DNA of 64,000 nt from Psoroptes ovis (GCA_002943765.1 PQWQ01000005.1:1178001-1242000), one strand, 5' to 3'. Shown: positions 23,290 through 34,616, counted from the first letter of the stretch. The notes: generated from the sequence alone by a model not told the origin. A program made the numbers and translations.

Positions 23290-24044
23290 CAAGATTTTGA
23301 ATCAATAATTGTACAAATATCAATCAATTTCATTCACAAAGATTGAATCAATGATGATGATGATGATTATGGTACCATAGTACTCGAGGAATGTATCGAT
23401 ATTAGTTGATCTAATCTGATTACAATCGATGTACAATTGATGTACATTTGGTTACACGTAAACATATGTATGTGATATCATCATAATCATCATTAAATCA
23501 TGAAGCATCATTATGTTTATTTGTTCGAACTTTAAAGGTACAAAAACAAATACCAAAAGATGCTTTATCCTTAAAGATGCTAAACACTCATCTCAAGACT
23601 TATCACTAACTAACAAAAAACATTTTCAAAGTTATCATTGACGGGTACGGAACATGTTTGTGATTTCGTTGTTCGAATGCTAAGTGATCTGAGCGCAATT
23701 TCTCAAATATTCCGACAATCATGCGATTGCGATTCGCCATTCATCTTTGAATTTCATCAATTCAACATCGATTTGCATTTCATACCGGTAACAAATTCAC
23801 CGATTTATCCCAAATATGGCAAAGACTTTGATGATAATGGTAACTATCAACTATGATTTCTGATTAATTGATTGATTTATCTCAAATTTAATTTTAAAAT
23901 TTATTTATTTTTAATTTAAAAAAATTGAAATCAAAATAAATTAAAGAATATTTAATAAATAAATAAATAATGATGATAATGATTTGATCATATCAACAAT
24001 CGGACTGCATTTCCATTGTATGGTAATTGTTAATCGCATCGAAT
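23290..24044. other. spacer between paralogs B and C
   Basis: Mostly AT-rich. A 72-codon plus-strand frame at 23638-23856 has more G+C than its surroundings and could be part of an unrecognised exon, but has no ATG start, motif or paired exon that I can support. Confidence 0.35.
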
Positions 24045-24381
24045 TTAATCGCAAATTTTTTTACAAACCAAATTGCAAATCAATGGTACTTTACAAACAG
24101 TTTTGCATACGGTTTTGCATACACCGCCAGCTTCAGGTGTAAACACTATGGTGGTACCATCTTCGATCATCGATTGATGTTCGTTGACAAATTTTACAGC
24201 ATTTGCAATTTCAGCATCAGTAATTTCTTCTGGTCAAAAGGGTAATGAATGAATTCAAGAATAAATTATCGGAATCTAATCATTGATATGAATAACATTA
24301 CATACCATTTGATGATGGTGCAGCTTCAATGACCATGGCGATGGCCATTAATACAATCATGGCGACTGATAAATATTTCAT
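24045..24381 (-). CDS. secreted Cys-rich peptide, paralog C
   Basis: Two exons: 24381-24306 and 24229-24045, phase 1, giving 86 residues. The signal peptide is MKYLSVAMIVLMAIAMVIEA. The pro-region has VKFVNEHQSM and TTIVFTPEAGG. Cysteines at 63, 67, 71, 77, 81 and 85 keep the same framework as A and B. Residues between them are mainly Lys, Val and Thr (KTV, KTV, KVPLI, NLV, KKI), giving a basic mature region. Most upstream of the three in transcription order. Confidence 0.82.
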
Positions 24382-24489
24382 TTTTAATTTTTTAAATTTT
24401 TAAATTTTCAAATTTTTAAATTTGACAGAATTGAATAAATATAACGATTTGTGGTGATATTTAAATTTTTTGGTTTCAATCGATCATTA

Positions 24490-24497
24490 TTTATATA
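24490..24497 (-). promoter_or_regulatory. TATA box, paralog C
   Basis: Minus-strand TATATAAA, about 110 bp upstream of the start codon. Confidence 0.6.
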
Positions 24498-25251
24498 TGA
24501 TTTCGAATCATCGATTATTCAAATCAAAATCAATTGATGATGATGATGAAGATGATGATGATAATGACAATGAAAATGATAATTATACAAAAATCAATTA
24601 AATTAATTCAATCGATTCAAGTCAATCGATGATGATGGTACTCCAAACAATGAATCAATTAATTATTTAATTAATTAGAAATTGTATCTAATTGTAATAT
24701 TATACTCGATAATTAATTACATGGAAATGATGATTATAATCTGTCCAAGATGTCTGAAAAATGTATCATTATCATCATTATCGAAATCATGATTTTATGA
24801 TTGAATGAATCAAATTGTAAATCAGATCGCTATAATCATTAAGATTTTATCCTTAAGTAAGCCCTAATCCCATGACAATCCACTCAGAGCATCTATCTTC
24901 GACGATAACGGTACTTGTTTTAATCTGTCTAATTATATTATTTGACCGCTAATCACAATGAGATTTTGCATATGGCCGCTTACAATCGCTATCAATGATT
25001 TTGATCGATTAATTAATTCCAAAAAATTCAAGCGGTACTCAAAAATCTGCACATCACGATGATCAGCTGACTTAATCAGACGATATCAGAAATGATGAGC
25101 ACTTGAATCATTTTTAATTAAAATTAATTAATCAAATCATAATTAATCACAAGGAAATAGGATTAAATACAAAAAACAAAGTATTTTAATCAAAAAAATA
25201 AGTCAAAATTCGTAATTTGAATCAATTAAATAAATATCACATCATAAATTA
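24498..25251. other. spacer between peptide cluster and HINFP
   Basis: AT-rich with GAT/GATA runs. I looked for a fourth peptide copy (a signal peptide starting MKYL or MKHL, or the Cys framework) and found none. Confidence 0.4.
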
Positions 25252-27365
25252 TCAATAAATTGATTGTCCAGTCCATGAAATGGTCAAATTTTTTAATATA
25301 AAAGTCGATAATCTTTGAGCAATTGCGGCAGTTATGGTCAATGGTAAATGAGGATCATGAATCTCAAGGTCTAAAAGATAAACATGATTCAATTAGATCA
25401 TTGATCAGTACAACTCAAAGGATTAATATAATAAATGTCCATATTTGTCAATTGTTCTTTGGCCATGTCGATCATGTTTGTATCAATTTTATTCAATTGT
25501 TGTTGCTGCTGCTGTTGATGATTATGTTGATGTTTAACATAAACAAAACCAGTATAACCATTTTGAACTCTGAGTTTATGTTTACCAATCAAATGTCTTG
25601 ATAGATTATTACCACGATTATAGTTTTTATCACATAAATGACATTGAAATATAATTTTCTCATCCATATGTTTTAAACGAAAATGTCTTTTCAATGAATA
25701 AAAACTGGTGAATTTTTGTTGACAAATTTGACATTCATTCTTTTTTTCACTTTTATGTGATTCAATATGTCGTTGCAAGAATCTTCGTGATTTAAAATAT
25801 TGTTGACAAAATTGACAACAATAATCATATTGTTCACTATGACGATATAATATATGTTCATTTAATCTTGAACGATAATTTGCGCGATAATCACATTGAG
25901 GACATTTAAATTTTTTTAAATGTTTATTTTCATGTTCTCTTAATAATGTTGATGTATGAAATGATTTTGAACATTGTGAACATTGATATTCACGTTGATA
26001 ATCTATTTGATCATTACTGTTGTTTGTTAAAACACCTGTTGCCGTTGATGATGATTCGATTTGTATTTGTGACATATGATCATTCGTTGCATCATTTTGA
26101 TTTGATGGATTTGAAATATTAACATTTACAATTGATTGATTCACTGTTTCAATGTTGGAATTATTTAATTTTTGAGATAATTGATGAATCATTATTGATG
26201 ATTTATTCATTGAAACATTTTCATCGATTGTCAATGCATCATCATTATCATCATCATCATCATTATTATTATTGTTCAATATGGATGATTGATTGATTGA
26301 TACAACAGCTGTTGCTGTTGATGTTGTCGATTGTTCTTCAGTCAAAAATGTTGGCGTTTCTTGCCGATAACAATGATTAATGAATGCAATACGAGTGGAG
26401 AATAGTTCACCACAAACTGGACATGCAGCTAGCTTACGTTGTGTATGTGAATGTAAATGCATTTTTAAATGTGATTTCTTTTTAAATGATGCTTGACAAT
26501 TGATCCATTCACAACGTGCGAAACGTATTTTTTTCAATTTTTCTTTCGATATCATCGGTATTTGTACATCTTCAATGGCATGATAATCAACATGTTGAAA
26601 AAATGTTTCAGCATCAATAAATTCTGCATTACAATTATTCCAACCACAAATAAATTCTTTCGATGTTTCACTGAGTACATTACGTTCAGGATTATCTAAA
26701 TAACAAACAAGTTTCGGTACGGTTATGTTCATAATTTGTCTACCAATATTCATCAATTGATTATGAAATGCATGTAAACTCAGATGTAAACGAAAATGGC
26801 CAACATTAGCAAATATTGAATCATCACTATTACAACCAAACCATTTACATTCAAAATTAGCATTATTTTCATTATCGAGCTGAGATAAATAATCATATGT
26901 AACATGTGTTTCATTAATATGTTGTAAATATAATGAACGATCATTAAATATTTGATTACAATCAATCCATTCACATTTCATTTGTAAATTTTTCCGGATA
27001 TATGCCGAAATATTTGAACGTAATTCTTTTTCCATTGATTTTTTTGTTGTACGTTTTACGGATAAACGATGTTCATCACGAAATATTGTACCATTTAGCT
27101 TAGCGACGGCTATCGATACATTCCGATCATTTTCAACACAAATATATGCATTCATTTTGGTCGTTGGTTGTTGTAAATCACAGCTAGATGTTTGCGATTT
27201 ATCATTTGAATCAATTTTATCAAGATTTGATGGAATAATTCGTATGCCACCATTTCTTAAGATTTTTATGTCATAAATGGACAAGAATGAACGTAATTCA
27301 TCGATATCAATGTCTATTGGTAAATTTTCGATTACGATCATTGATGATTGATTAATAGGGTTCAT
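25252..27365 (-). CDS. HINFP: HINFP-like C2H2 protein with an N-terminal RRM
   Basis: Proposed exons are 27365-25412 and 25370-25252, giving 690 residues. The intron is 41-44 bp and two in-frame donors are possible; unspliced, the frame ends at 25398 with 655 residues. Ten C2H2 fingers start near residue 131 (KCEWIDC). They include CEWINC-(x)-HLKMHLHSHTQRKLAACPVCG and end with CHLCDKNYNRGNNLSRHLIGKH followed by GYTGFVYVKH, the distinctive finish of HINFP/MIZF. HINFP activates histone H4 gene transcription at the G1/S boundary. Residues 8-106 form an extra RRM-like domain (MIVIENLPIDIDIDELRSF, GGIRII, NAYICVEN), absent from vertebrate HINFP. It resembles RRM1 of the divergently transcribed neighbour RBM12. 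An Asn/Asp-rich linker separates fingers 5 and 6. Confidence 0.85.
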
Positions 27366-28350
27366 TTTATTTCAATTATTAGTTGATAATTGAATCAAAA
27401 TTAAATCAAATAAGATTAAAATCAGAAAAATAAATAAAAACATTGTCAAACTATCGATCGTATCGATGGTGTTGATGCTCACTTTACACTGTTCGATTTT
27501 TTTTTCAGTTACTCATTTTCATTCGATTTACTCAATTTCTTTTGTTTATTGACCAGAAAACATCAAAATTTTATGGATTATTTTCAAGATTAAATTAAAT
27601 TTAAATTTTGGACAATTTTTGAGTTTTTTCATTAATTATTTGTCATTAAAACTGCTCAAGATTGAAAAACAATAAATAATTGGCGTTTTTAGAAGAAAAT
27701 TGGATGAAAAATTTAATAATTTTGATCGTAGAAAAATGATGATCATGATGAAGAAGAATGAAAATTTAAAACGTTTGGATTTATGATTACAAATCAGTAA
27801 TTATCAATTATTATTGAAATCATTAGTGGCTAAAAACGAAAATTATTTTAGAGGTTTTTTTTTGATTGTGTTATAATTTTCATTTTTTATACTTTATTCA
27901 ATATTATTGTGTATGTGTTTTTGTTTTGCTCATTCATTATTAACATTGACATTTATATTGTAACATTGGTGTCTTAAAAATTTTGGAATATTTTCTAAAA
28001 TCTGAATTAGTATTGCATTTTGCAGAAGAAAAAGTGAACAAATCTATCGATCCATCATTAAGCATTGTCTCCAATAAGGAATCTATTTTATTTACCTTCA
28101 ATTGAAAGAAAAAAATATTTTGAAAATTGGAAATTGAACATTATTTTCAGACAATATCTCAGTCATTTTTAAACGGTTTGAAATATACTGAAAATATCTT
28201 ATTCAATTAAGGAATCATCGTTTCATTGATTGGAACGATCAATTTTTTTTTGCAAAAAATAATTTTTCTAATGTTTAGCACTTAGAAAACATAGATTTGG
28301 AAATTTTTATCCTTATAAATAGACCATAGAGAATCATAGAAATAAAAAAA
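27366..28350. other. divergent promoter, HINFP and RBM12
   Basis: A 985-bp head-to-head spacer of AT-rich sequence without coding potential. The RBM12 side could hold a leader intron; no clear exon seen. Confidence 0.45.
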
Positions 28351-31113
28351 ATGTCGATTATTATCCGATTACAAAATTTACCATTGGAAGCAAATTCATT
28401 GGATATACGAAGATTTTTTCACGGGTTACAAATACCGGATGGTGGTGTGCATATTGTTGGTGGTGAAAATGGTGATGCATTTATTGCGTTTGCAAATGAT
28501 GAAGATGCTAGACAAGCGATGGAACGTAATGGTAATGTAATAAAAGGATCAGTGATAAAATTATTGTTAAGTTCACGAAATGAAATGCATCGTATTATTG
28601 ATGCTGCACGTAATCAAACGATATCGATTATACCAACACAGCAACAACAACAACAACAGCCACCATCAACTGCAGCACCAACAGCAGCATCTACAATTAA
28701 ATCGATGATTCCCGGTTCTAAAATACCGCAACAACAACAGCAACCATCACCACAACAAACAATAAAAATGCCACCATCACAACAACAACAGCAGCAGCAG
28801 CCAACACAATCACAACCATCATTTCAATCAAATTTTCAACAATTTCCTAATCCTATGCAACAACAACAACAGCAACAATCATCGAATTCAGGTGGTTATT
28901 ATCCATCTGGTAACGTAAGTGCTAGTAATGTTGGTTTCGATAATTCTCAACAACAATTACGAGGATATCCATTGCTAACACAATCATCATCAAATGATTT
29001 TCATCGCAGTAATTTTAAAGAAAGACAAAATGAACGTAGTGAAATTCAATTTCGCGGTCGTAGTCGTAGCCGTAGTCCACCGCCGATTAAAGATGCAAAT
29101 AATACAATGCAAACTGGATTGATACGTTCATTACAACAACAATCATCACAATCATCAAATTATGCACAACAATCGATTGGTAATGATAATAATATCGATT
29201 CTCGATATTCAAATTATCAACCGCAACCACCGTCAACACAACAGCCACCACAAGATGTACCATATCGACAAATGGCAGGTGCATCAAATAATCAAATGGA
29301 TAATAATAATAGTGGTGGTGGATATGGTGGAATGACAGGAATGGTAGGACAAGGAATAGGAATGATGCAACCTCCACCGCCATCACAACAACAACAACAA
29401 CAAAGAGATGGACCAGGAGGTGTTGGAATTAAAGGATGGAATACAAATAATAATAATAACAATAATGATAATTATCGTCAACAGCAAACATCTGTCATTG
29501 ATAGCTTTAATGACCGGAAAATGGATTCGATTCATCATCCACCACAACAACAACAATCAACATCTTTATATGGTCAACAACAGCAACCATCATCAACAGC
29601 AGCCTCAGCACCACAACCATTAATGTTACAACAACCGCCACCACCACAACAAATGTTTACATTACAATTAAATGATTTACCATTGAATATAAAATCAAAT
29701 GATTTGATAAAATTTTTCGATCCATTATATTTGGATGAAGATAATATCAAAATATTTTATGATGCTAAAGGTTTTCCAACTGGTATTGCATTAGTACGTT
29801 TTAGTTCACCAAAAGAATGGGAACATGCACTTTCATTTAATAATCGTTTTATTGGTGATCGTCGTATACAAGTACGACCATTAGATGATGCTAATGTACC
29901 ATCTAATATTAATCAGAATCAACAGCAGCCATTATTACAGCCACCATTACAAATACAGCAAGGACAACATCCACAAGCACCGTTGATTTCAAATCCTCCA
30001 GGATCACAACAACGTTTTTCTGGTCCACCACCACCATCACAACCACCAATACAATCAGATCAGTATCGTTCAACAATTGATAATTATTCAAGAAATTCAG
30101 CTCAAGAAGATCAATATAGACACGGACCACCACCACCACCACCATCAATTTTATCACAACAATTTAATGGTAATATGGGTCCATCACCACCACCACCACC
30201 GCCTCATTCATCATCACATGTGCCACATTATCTACGTGGCAAATATCAACCACGTTGTAAAGAGAATTCATTGTTTATGAAAGGATTACCGTTTGCAAAT
30301 TGTACAACCAGAGATGTTGCACAATTTTTCGAACCAATTAACCTGTATCATATTGAAATTGAATATGATCAAAGAAAAAAGCCTACTGGCAATGCATTTG
30401 TTGAATTTTATTCACCACAAGATGTTGATCATGCAATGAGTTATAATATGAGAAATATGGGACATCGATACATTGAATTGATACCATGGTTATTGTATGA
30501 AAAATATGGACCACAATATCATTTACCAAGTGCACCACCACCACCGAAATTTATGCGTGGTAATCGTGGTCCACCACCGCCACCACCACCTTCACATTCA
30601 CCATATGGTGGTGGACATCGTAGCGGTGGAAGTAATCATCATCATCATCATAATAGTGGACAAGTGACATATTGTGTCATTATGCGTAATCTTGGAAGAC
30701 ATGTTGAAACACCTGATATTAAACAATTTTTTCAAAAATCAAATATTAATTCATATGCCGTACATATAATGTTGACATCAGATAAAAAGAATGCTGGCGA
30801 AGCATTCGTTGAATTTCTTACCAAAAGTGAACAACAACAAGCATTAGATTTAAATGGACAACGTTTATGTGGTGATTATGTTACCATACAACCAATATCA
30901 TATGATGTTGTACGAGCAAATGTACCGACACCACCACCACCGCCACCATCATCATTCCAATCGTCATCATCATCATCAAAATCATCACATCATCATCGTC
31001 ATATTGGCGGTGGACCACCAAATAAAAAATATCATCGAAATAATAATCATCATCATCATCAACATCATTCACCATCACCATTACGTGGAAATAATTTGCA
31101 TAATAATAATTAA
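28351..31113 (+). CDS. RBM12: RNA-binding protein 12 (four RRMs)
   Basis: Single exon, 920 residues. RRM1 (about 3-75) matches RBM12 closely: IIIRLQNLPLEANSLDIRRF, then IPDGGVHIVGGENGDAFIAF, then GSVIKLLLSSRNEM. Further RRMs lie at about 435-512, 639-715 and 771-850, each with an FV/LV-rich RNP1 such as GNAFVEFYSP. They are separated by Gln- and Pro-rich tracts and a short RS stretch (GRSRSRSPPP). RBM12 (SWAN) is a nuclear RNA-binding protein with hnRNP F/H-like RRMs. The C-terminus is His/Asn-rich. Absence of introns is also seen in the vertebrate RBM12 coding sequence. Confidence 0.92.
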   Translation: MSIIIRLQNLPLEANSLDIRRFFHGLQIPDGGVHIVGGENGDAFIAFANDEDARQAMERNGNVIKGSVIKLLLSSRNEMHRIIDAARNQTISIIPTQQQQQQQPPSTAAPTAASTIKSMIPGSKIPQQQQQPSPQQTIKMPPSQQQQQQQPTQSQPSFQSNFQQFPNPMQQQQQQQSSNSGGYYPSGNVSASNVGFDNSQQQLRGYPLLTQSSSNDFHRSNFKERQNERSEIQFRGRSRSRSPPPIKDANNTMQTGLIRSLQQQSSQSSNYAQQSIGNDNNIDSRYSNYQPQPPSTQQPPQDVPYRQMAGASNNQMDNNNSGGGYGGMTGMVGQGIGMMQPPPPSQQQQQQRDGPGGVGIKGWNTNNNNNNNDNYRQQQTSVIDSFNDRKMDSIHHPPQQQQSTSLYGQQQQPSSTAASAPQPLMLQQPPPPQQMFTLQLNDLPLNIKSNDLIKFFDPLYLDEDNIKIFYDAKGFPTGIALVRFSSPKEWEHALSFNNRFIGDRRIQVRPLDDANVPSNINQNQQQPLLQPPLQIQQGQHPQAPLISNPPGSQQRFSGPPPPSQPPIQSDQYRSTIDNYSRNSAQEDQYRHGPPPPPPSILSQQFNGNMGPSPPPPPPHSSSHVPHYLRGKYQPRCKENSLFMKGLPFANCTTRDVAQFFEPINLYHIEIEYDQRKKPTGNAFVEFYSPQDVDHAMSYNMRNMGHRYIELIPWLLYEKYGPQYHLPSAPPPPKFMRGNRGPPPPPPPSHSPYGGGHRSGGSNHHHHHNSGQVTYCVIMRNLGRHVETPDIKQFFQKSNINSYAVHIMLTSDKKNAGEAFVEFLTKSEQQQALDLNGQRLCGDYVTIQPISYDVVRANVPTPPPPPPSSFQSSSSSSKSSHHHRHIGGGPPNKKYHRNNNHHHHQHHSPSPLRGNNLHNNN

Positions 31114-31534
31114 ACATGAATGATTAATTGAATTTAATTCTATTGAATCTATCAACAACATGATTTTTCCATGAAATTCCATGAAATTTGGCACCAAAAT
31201 TATCCCTTTGAATTGTATGATCATTCATTATTCATCCGAAAAACCAATCCTAAAAATGATCGGAAATCTATTTCAAAACATTTTTTTTTTTGTATTTCAT
31301 TTAATTGTTTTTCTTTTCTCAAAAAAGAATTCTTGAAATTTATTTAATTATAATTAAAATTTTTGATTTCGAAGATTGATTGAATTGAATTAAATTTAAT
31401 TGTTTGAATCACATTCGAATATTTCAAATGTTTCGAAATTTTGGCTATTTTGACTTGGTTGGGTTTGTTTGTGTGGCAATAGCTTTTTGTGTTTATTATG
31501 ATTTTTTTTTTCGTCAAAAACATTTGATTTTGGA
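31114..31534. other. spacer between RBM12 and NAXD
   Basis: 421 bp of AT-rich sequence with homopolymer T runs. It must hold the RBM12 3' end and the NAXD promoter; no element is clear. Confidence 0.4.
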
Positions 31535-32581
31535 ATGAAAAATAAAAAAATGTCAGATGATAATCAAAATAATGGTTCACAACAGCCACAACAAACATCT
31601 GAAACATCATCATCAAAAAATGATAATCAACAAACTACTGAAGATTTTAATGAATATCGTCAATTAATTTGTTCAATAATACCACCATTACAGCCTGGAA
31701 AACATAAAGGACAAGCAGGTCGTATCGGTTTGATTGGTGGTTCACGTGAATATACTGGTGCACCATATTTTTCTGCAATTAGTTCGCTGAAAACTGGTGC
31801 AGATCTTTCATATGTTTTCTGTACATCAGATTCAGCAACAGTTATTAAATCATATAGTCCTGAATTGATTGTTTATCCAATATTGGATCAAGCAAATTTT
31901 TTCAATGAATTCAATTCAATATTGCCAAAATTACATGTATTAGTTATTGGTCCTGGTCTTGGTCGTGATGATCAAATTCTATCGAATGTTGGTACAATTA
32001 TCGCACAAGTAAAAGAACAAAATATGCCAATCGTATTGGATGCTGATGCATTATTTTTCGTGTCAAAATGTCCTGAAATTGTTCGAGGTTATACATCGGC
32101 CATTCTAACGCCGAATGTTGCCGAATTCGATAGACTTTTTACGGCTGTTTTTCATTCAGATTCAAACAATAAACGTAACAATGATTTACCGGAAAAATCT
32201 GTTGAATTATTGGCAAAAACATTGGGAAATATAACAATATTACGTAAAGGACCTGAAGATATAATATCGAATGGTAATCTAACATATAAATGTAATGAAA
32301 TGGGTAGTCTGCGTCGTTGCGGTGGACAAGGTGATTTATTATCCGGTGCTATTGGGACATTTACATTTTGGTGTCATCATGCATTCACAACAAGTGATAC
32401 AAAACAATCGATGGCAATATTTGAAAATTATACACCAACAATATTGGCATGTTTAGCCGGTTCAATGTTAACACGTCGTTGTTCTCGGTTAGCATTTCAA
32501 AAATATTTACGCAGTACAACCACAACGAATTTGATTCCTGAAATTAAAAATGCATTTACGAGCTTATTCCCAGTCGATTAA
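31535..32581 (+). CDS. NAXD: ATP/ADP-dependent (S)-NAD(P)H-hydrate dehydratase
   Basis: Single exon, 348 residues, similar to animal NAXD (CARKD). After an Asn/Gln/Ser-rich N-terminus the ribokinase-like fold begins at KHKGQAGRIGLIGGSREYTG. Signatures are GAPYFSAISSLKTGADL, VIGPGLGRDDQ, VLDADALF, TPNVAEFDRL and the nucleotide/catalytic loop GGQGDLLSGAIG (about residue 260). The enzyme repairs NADHX and NADPHX, damaged hydrated cofactors. No obvious mitochondrial transit peptide is visible; a second ATG (KKMSDD) five codons downstream is an alternative start. Its stop codon is only 61 bp from that of the convergent KCNQ gene. Confidence 0.94.
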   Translation: MKNKKMSDDNQNNGSQQPQQTSETSSSKNDNQQTTEDFNEYRQLICSIIPPLQPGKHKGQAGRIGLIGGSREYTGAPYFSAISSLKTGADLSYVFCTSDSATVIKSYSPELIVYPILDQANFFNEFNSILPKLHVLVIGPGLGRDDQILSNVGTIIAQVKEQNMPIVLDADALFFVSKCPEIVRGYTSAILTPNVAEFDRLFTAVFHSDSNNKRNNDLPEKSVELLAKTLGNITILRKGPEDIISNGNLTYKCNEMGSLRRCGGQGDLLSGAIGTFTFWCHHAFTTSDTKQSMAIFENYTPTILACLAGSMLTRRCSRLAFQKYLRSTTTTNLIPEIKNAFTSLFPVD

Positions 32582-32642
32582 ATTGATGGTAAATTATTAA
32601 TATGATTACCATCATCATCATTTTGATTTTTTAAATTAAAAT

Positions 32643-34152
32643 TCAATTTTTATTCGAATTATCATCATTTCTATTGATTGATTTCAAGCATTCATTAATC
32701 GATTCGATTGATTGTTGAAGAATTTTCATTTGTCCTCCAATTTGATCGATTGATGAATGAATATGATTAATTTGAGCAATTATTTCTCCATGTCCAATGG
32801 TATATTGTTCCATAATATCACCAAAATCATATGGACGCATTGTACGAATAAAACGACGACGTGCTAATAGATATTGTAATTTAATAATAAAATGTATACA
32901 AATTATTTCGGGTGAATTCAAGATACTGCTATTGTGATTTTGTTGTTTTTGTTCAGCGTTCAAGTTATGTAATGTTTTATGTTGATGATCGATGATTTGA
33001 TTCACTGTGACTGATGATTGCTGTCGACGACTTGTAATTATGGCAACATTACGCTCATTATGTCTGAGATAATGATAATAACGCCATGATAATTTAATGT
33101 AACGTGCAGCAGCTAAACGTCGTTGAGTAATATGCCGACAACGTTGTTGTTCTTGTATTTTCAACGCCAAACCAGTGCTTAATATACCAGCTGGTAATGC
33201 AAATTTAAATATAAATATGAAGAAAAATATTGATGCTAATATTTTACCAACATTCGTTACTGGTGTCATATCACCATAACCAATGGTGAACAATGAAACG
33301 ATTGACCACCAAAATGTTTTCGGTAATGATGTAAAATCTGTTTTATCACTATTTTTTTCAGCTAAAAACATTATTAATGTAACAAATATTAGCCATACTA
33401 AACACATATAAAATGTGATTAAAAATTGATAACGTTGTTGCCAAATAACCGATGTAAGCATACGCCATGGTTTAAAACGATCACCCATACGTAATATATG
33501 AAACCATTGACCGATTCGTAATATAAATGTACGATAACTGATATGATCATAATATTCGATTATATTGGAAATCATAGAAATTAATATAAACAATTGATAA
33601 TTCAATTAGTAAGATTAAACAATCGAAAAAGCCGGAAAATGTTCGAATAAAATGAAGACGGCCAATCACGCCTTGAAATTTAGGTTGACAGCTGCATGAC
33701 CAAAATATGGCTATGGTTTCGATGATGACAAACATACAAATCAGTGAATCGATTATGATCAATATTGGTTGCATTGTTTCGGTCAAATCTAGTTGAGTTC
33801 GAAGAATCGAAACTAAATCATTGATCAATTAATTGACATAATCAATACCTGGAACGGTGACCAATGCAAAACAAAACAATGCCATTATGATCAATGTGAT
33901 CAATGAAACATGATACATGATTGCATGGAAGTTTTTTGGTCTTCGAAGAAAATTATAAACATTAATACGTTTTGGCATATATGGAACAAATATTTGGCGC
34001 GATGATCGGTGATCATTTTGTTTTCGTTGTTGATAATGTTTTGACTTGTTCGCAGCGTGATTAGCCCCACTATTGTTGATTGTTGATGATGATACAGCTC
34101 GAAGTTCAACATCATTGCCGTTCGATTGTTGTTTCTTGAAATTGTCGATCAT
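32643..34152 (-). CDS. KCNQ-type voltage-gated potassium channel with an apparent frameshift
   Basis: Exon 1 is 34152-33849 and the second coding block starts at 33812; the 36-bp intron (GTATTG...TTTAG) is very short. Domains in order: N-terminal VYNFLRRPKNFHAIMYH, S1, S2, S2-S3 linker GVIGRLHFIRTFSGFFD, S3, S4 (RTFILRIGQWFHILRM), S5, pore with TIGYGD, and S6 ending FALPAGILSTGLALKIQEQ. After S6 come calmodulin-binding helix A (AARYIKLSWRYYHYL), helix B (RPYDFGDIMEQYTIGH) and a coiled coil. This is the full KCNQ plan, about 500 residues, shorter than vertebrate KCNQs. Between S3 and S4 (about 33550-33605) the frame shifts by +1, and no GT-AG intron reconciles it. Sequencing error, unusual splicing or recent inactivation are possible. 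Confidence 0.85.
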
Positions 34153-34616
34153 TATTTTTCATTCAAGAAGATATTTGAATTAATGATAGATTTCTGAGTA
34201 ATTATGATGATCATTAGCAGTAACATCTTTGAAAAATCAACATTAAAAATCAAAATAAAAAATCAAATGATGCAGCTGCAATTTGATCATCAAACAAAGT
34301 CCCATCAATTTTATTATATGCGCTCAGGGTCATTGTTAAGATAATAAAAAATCGAAAATCTGTGACAAATAATTTTGACATAATTTAAATGGAAATCTAT
34401 TAATAGATTGATGCCATCATATTTTGGAAATTTTCATTCAACGAGTAAACAATGGGTGATTAAATTATCGAATTAAATCACATGTTAATAACGTTAATTC
34501 AATTGTTTTCGATTTAAATTCGGCTGACCATTTGAAATCTGATTCATTAATTCGAAGAATTTCGAAGTTACCGCAAGTGATTTGCAACGAATTCGACTAG
34601 TTCTTGAGCTTAAAAT
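34153..34616. other. divergent spacer
   Basis: 464 bp between the KCNQ-like gene and the next plus-strand gene; no motif recognised. Confidence 0.4.

Noticed and set aside
23638..23856. 72-codon frame between peptide paralogs B and C
   Set aside because: Composition is slightly coding-like but it lacks an ATG start, a domain and a partner exon; kept only as a note.
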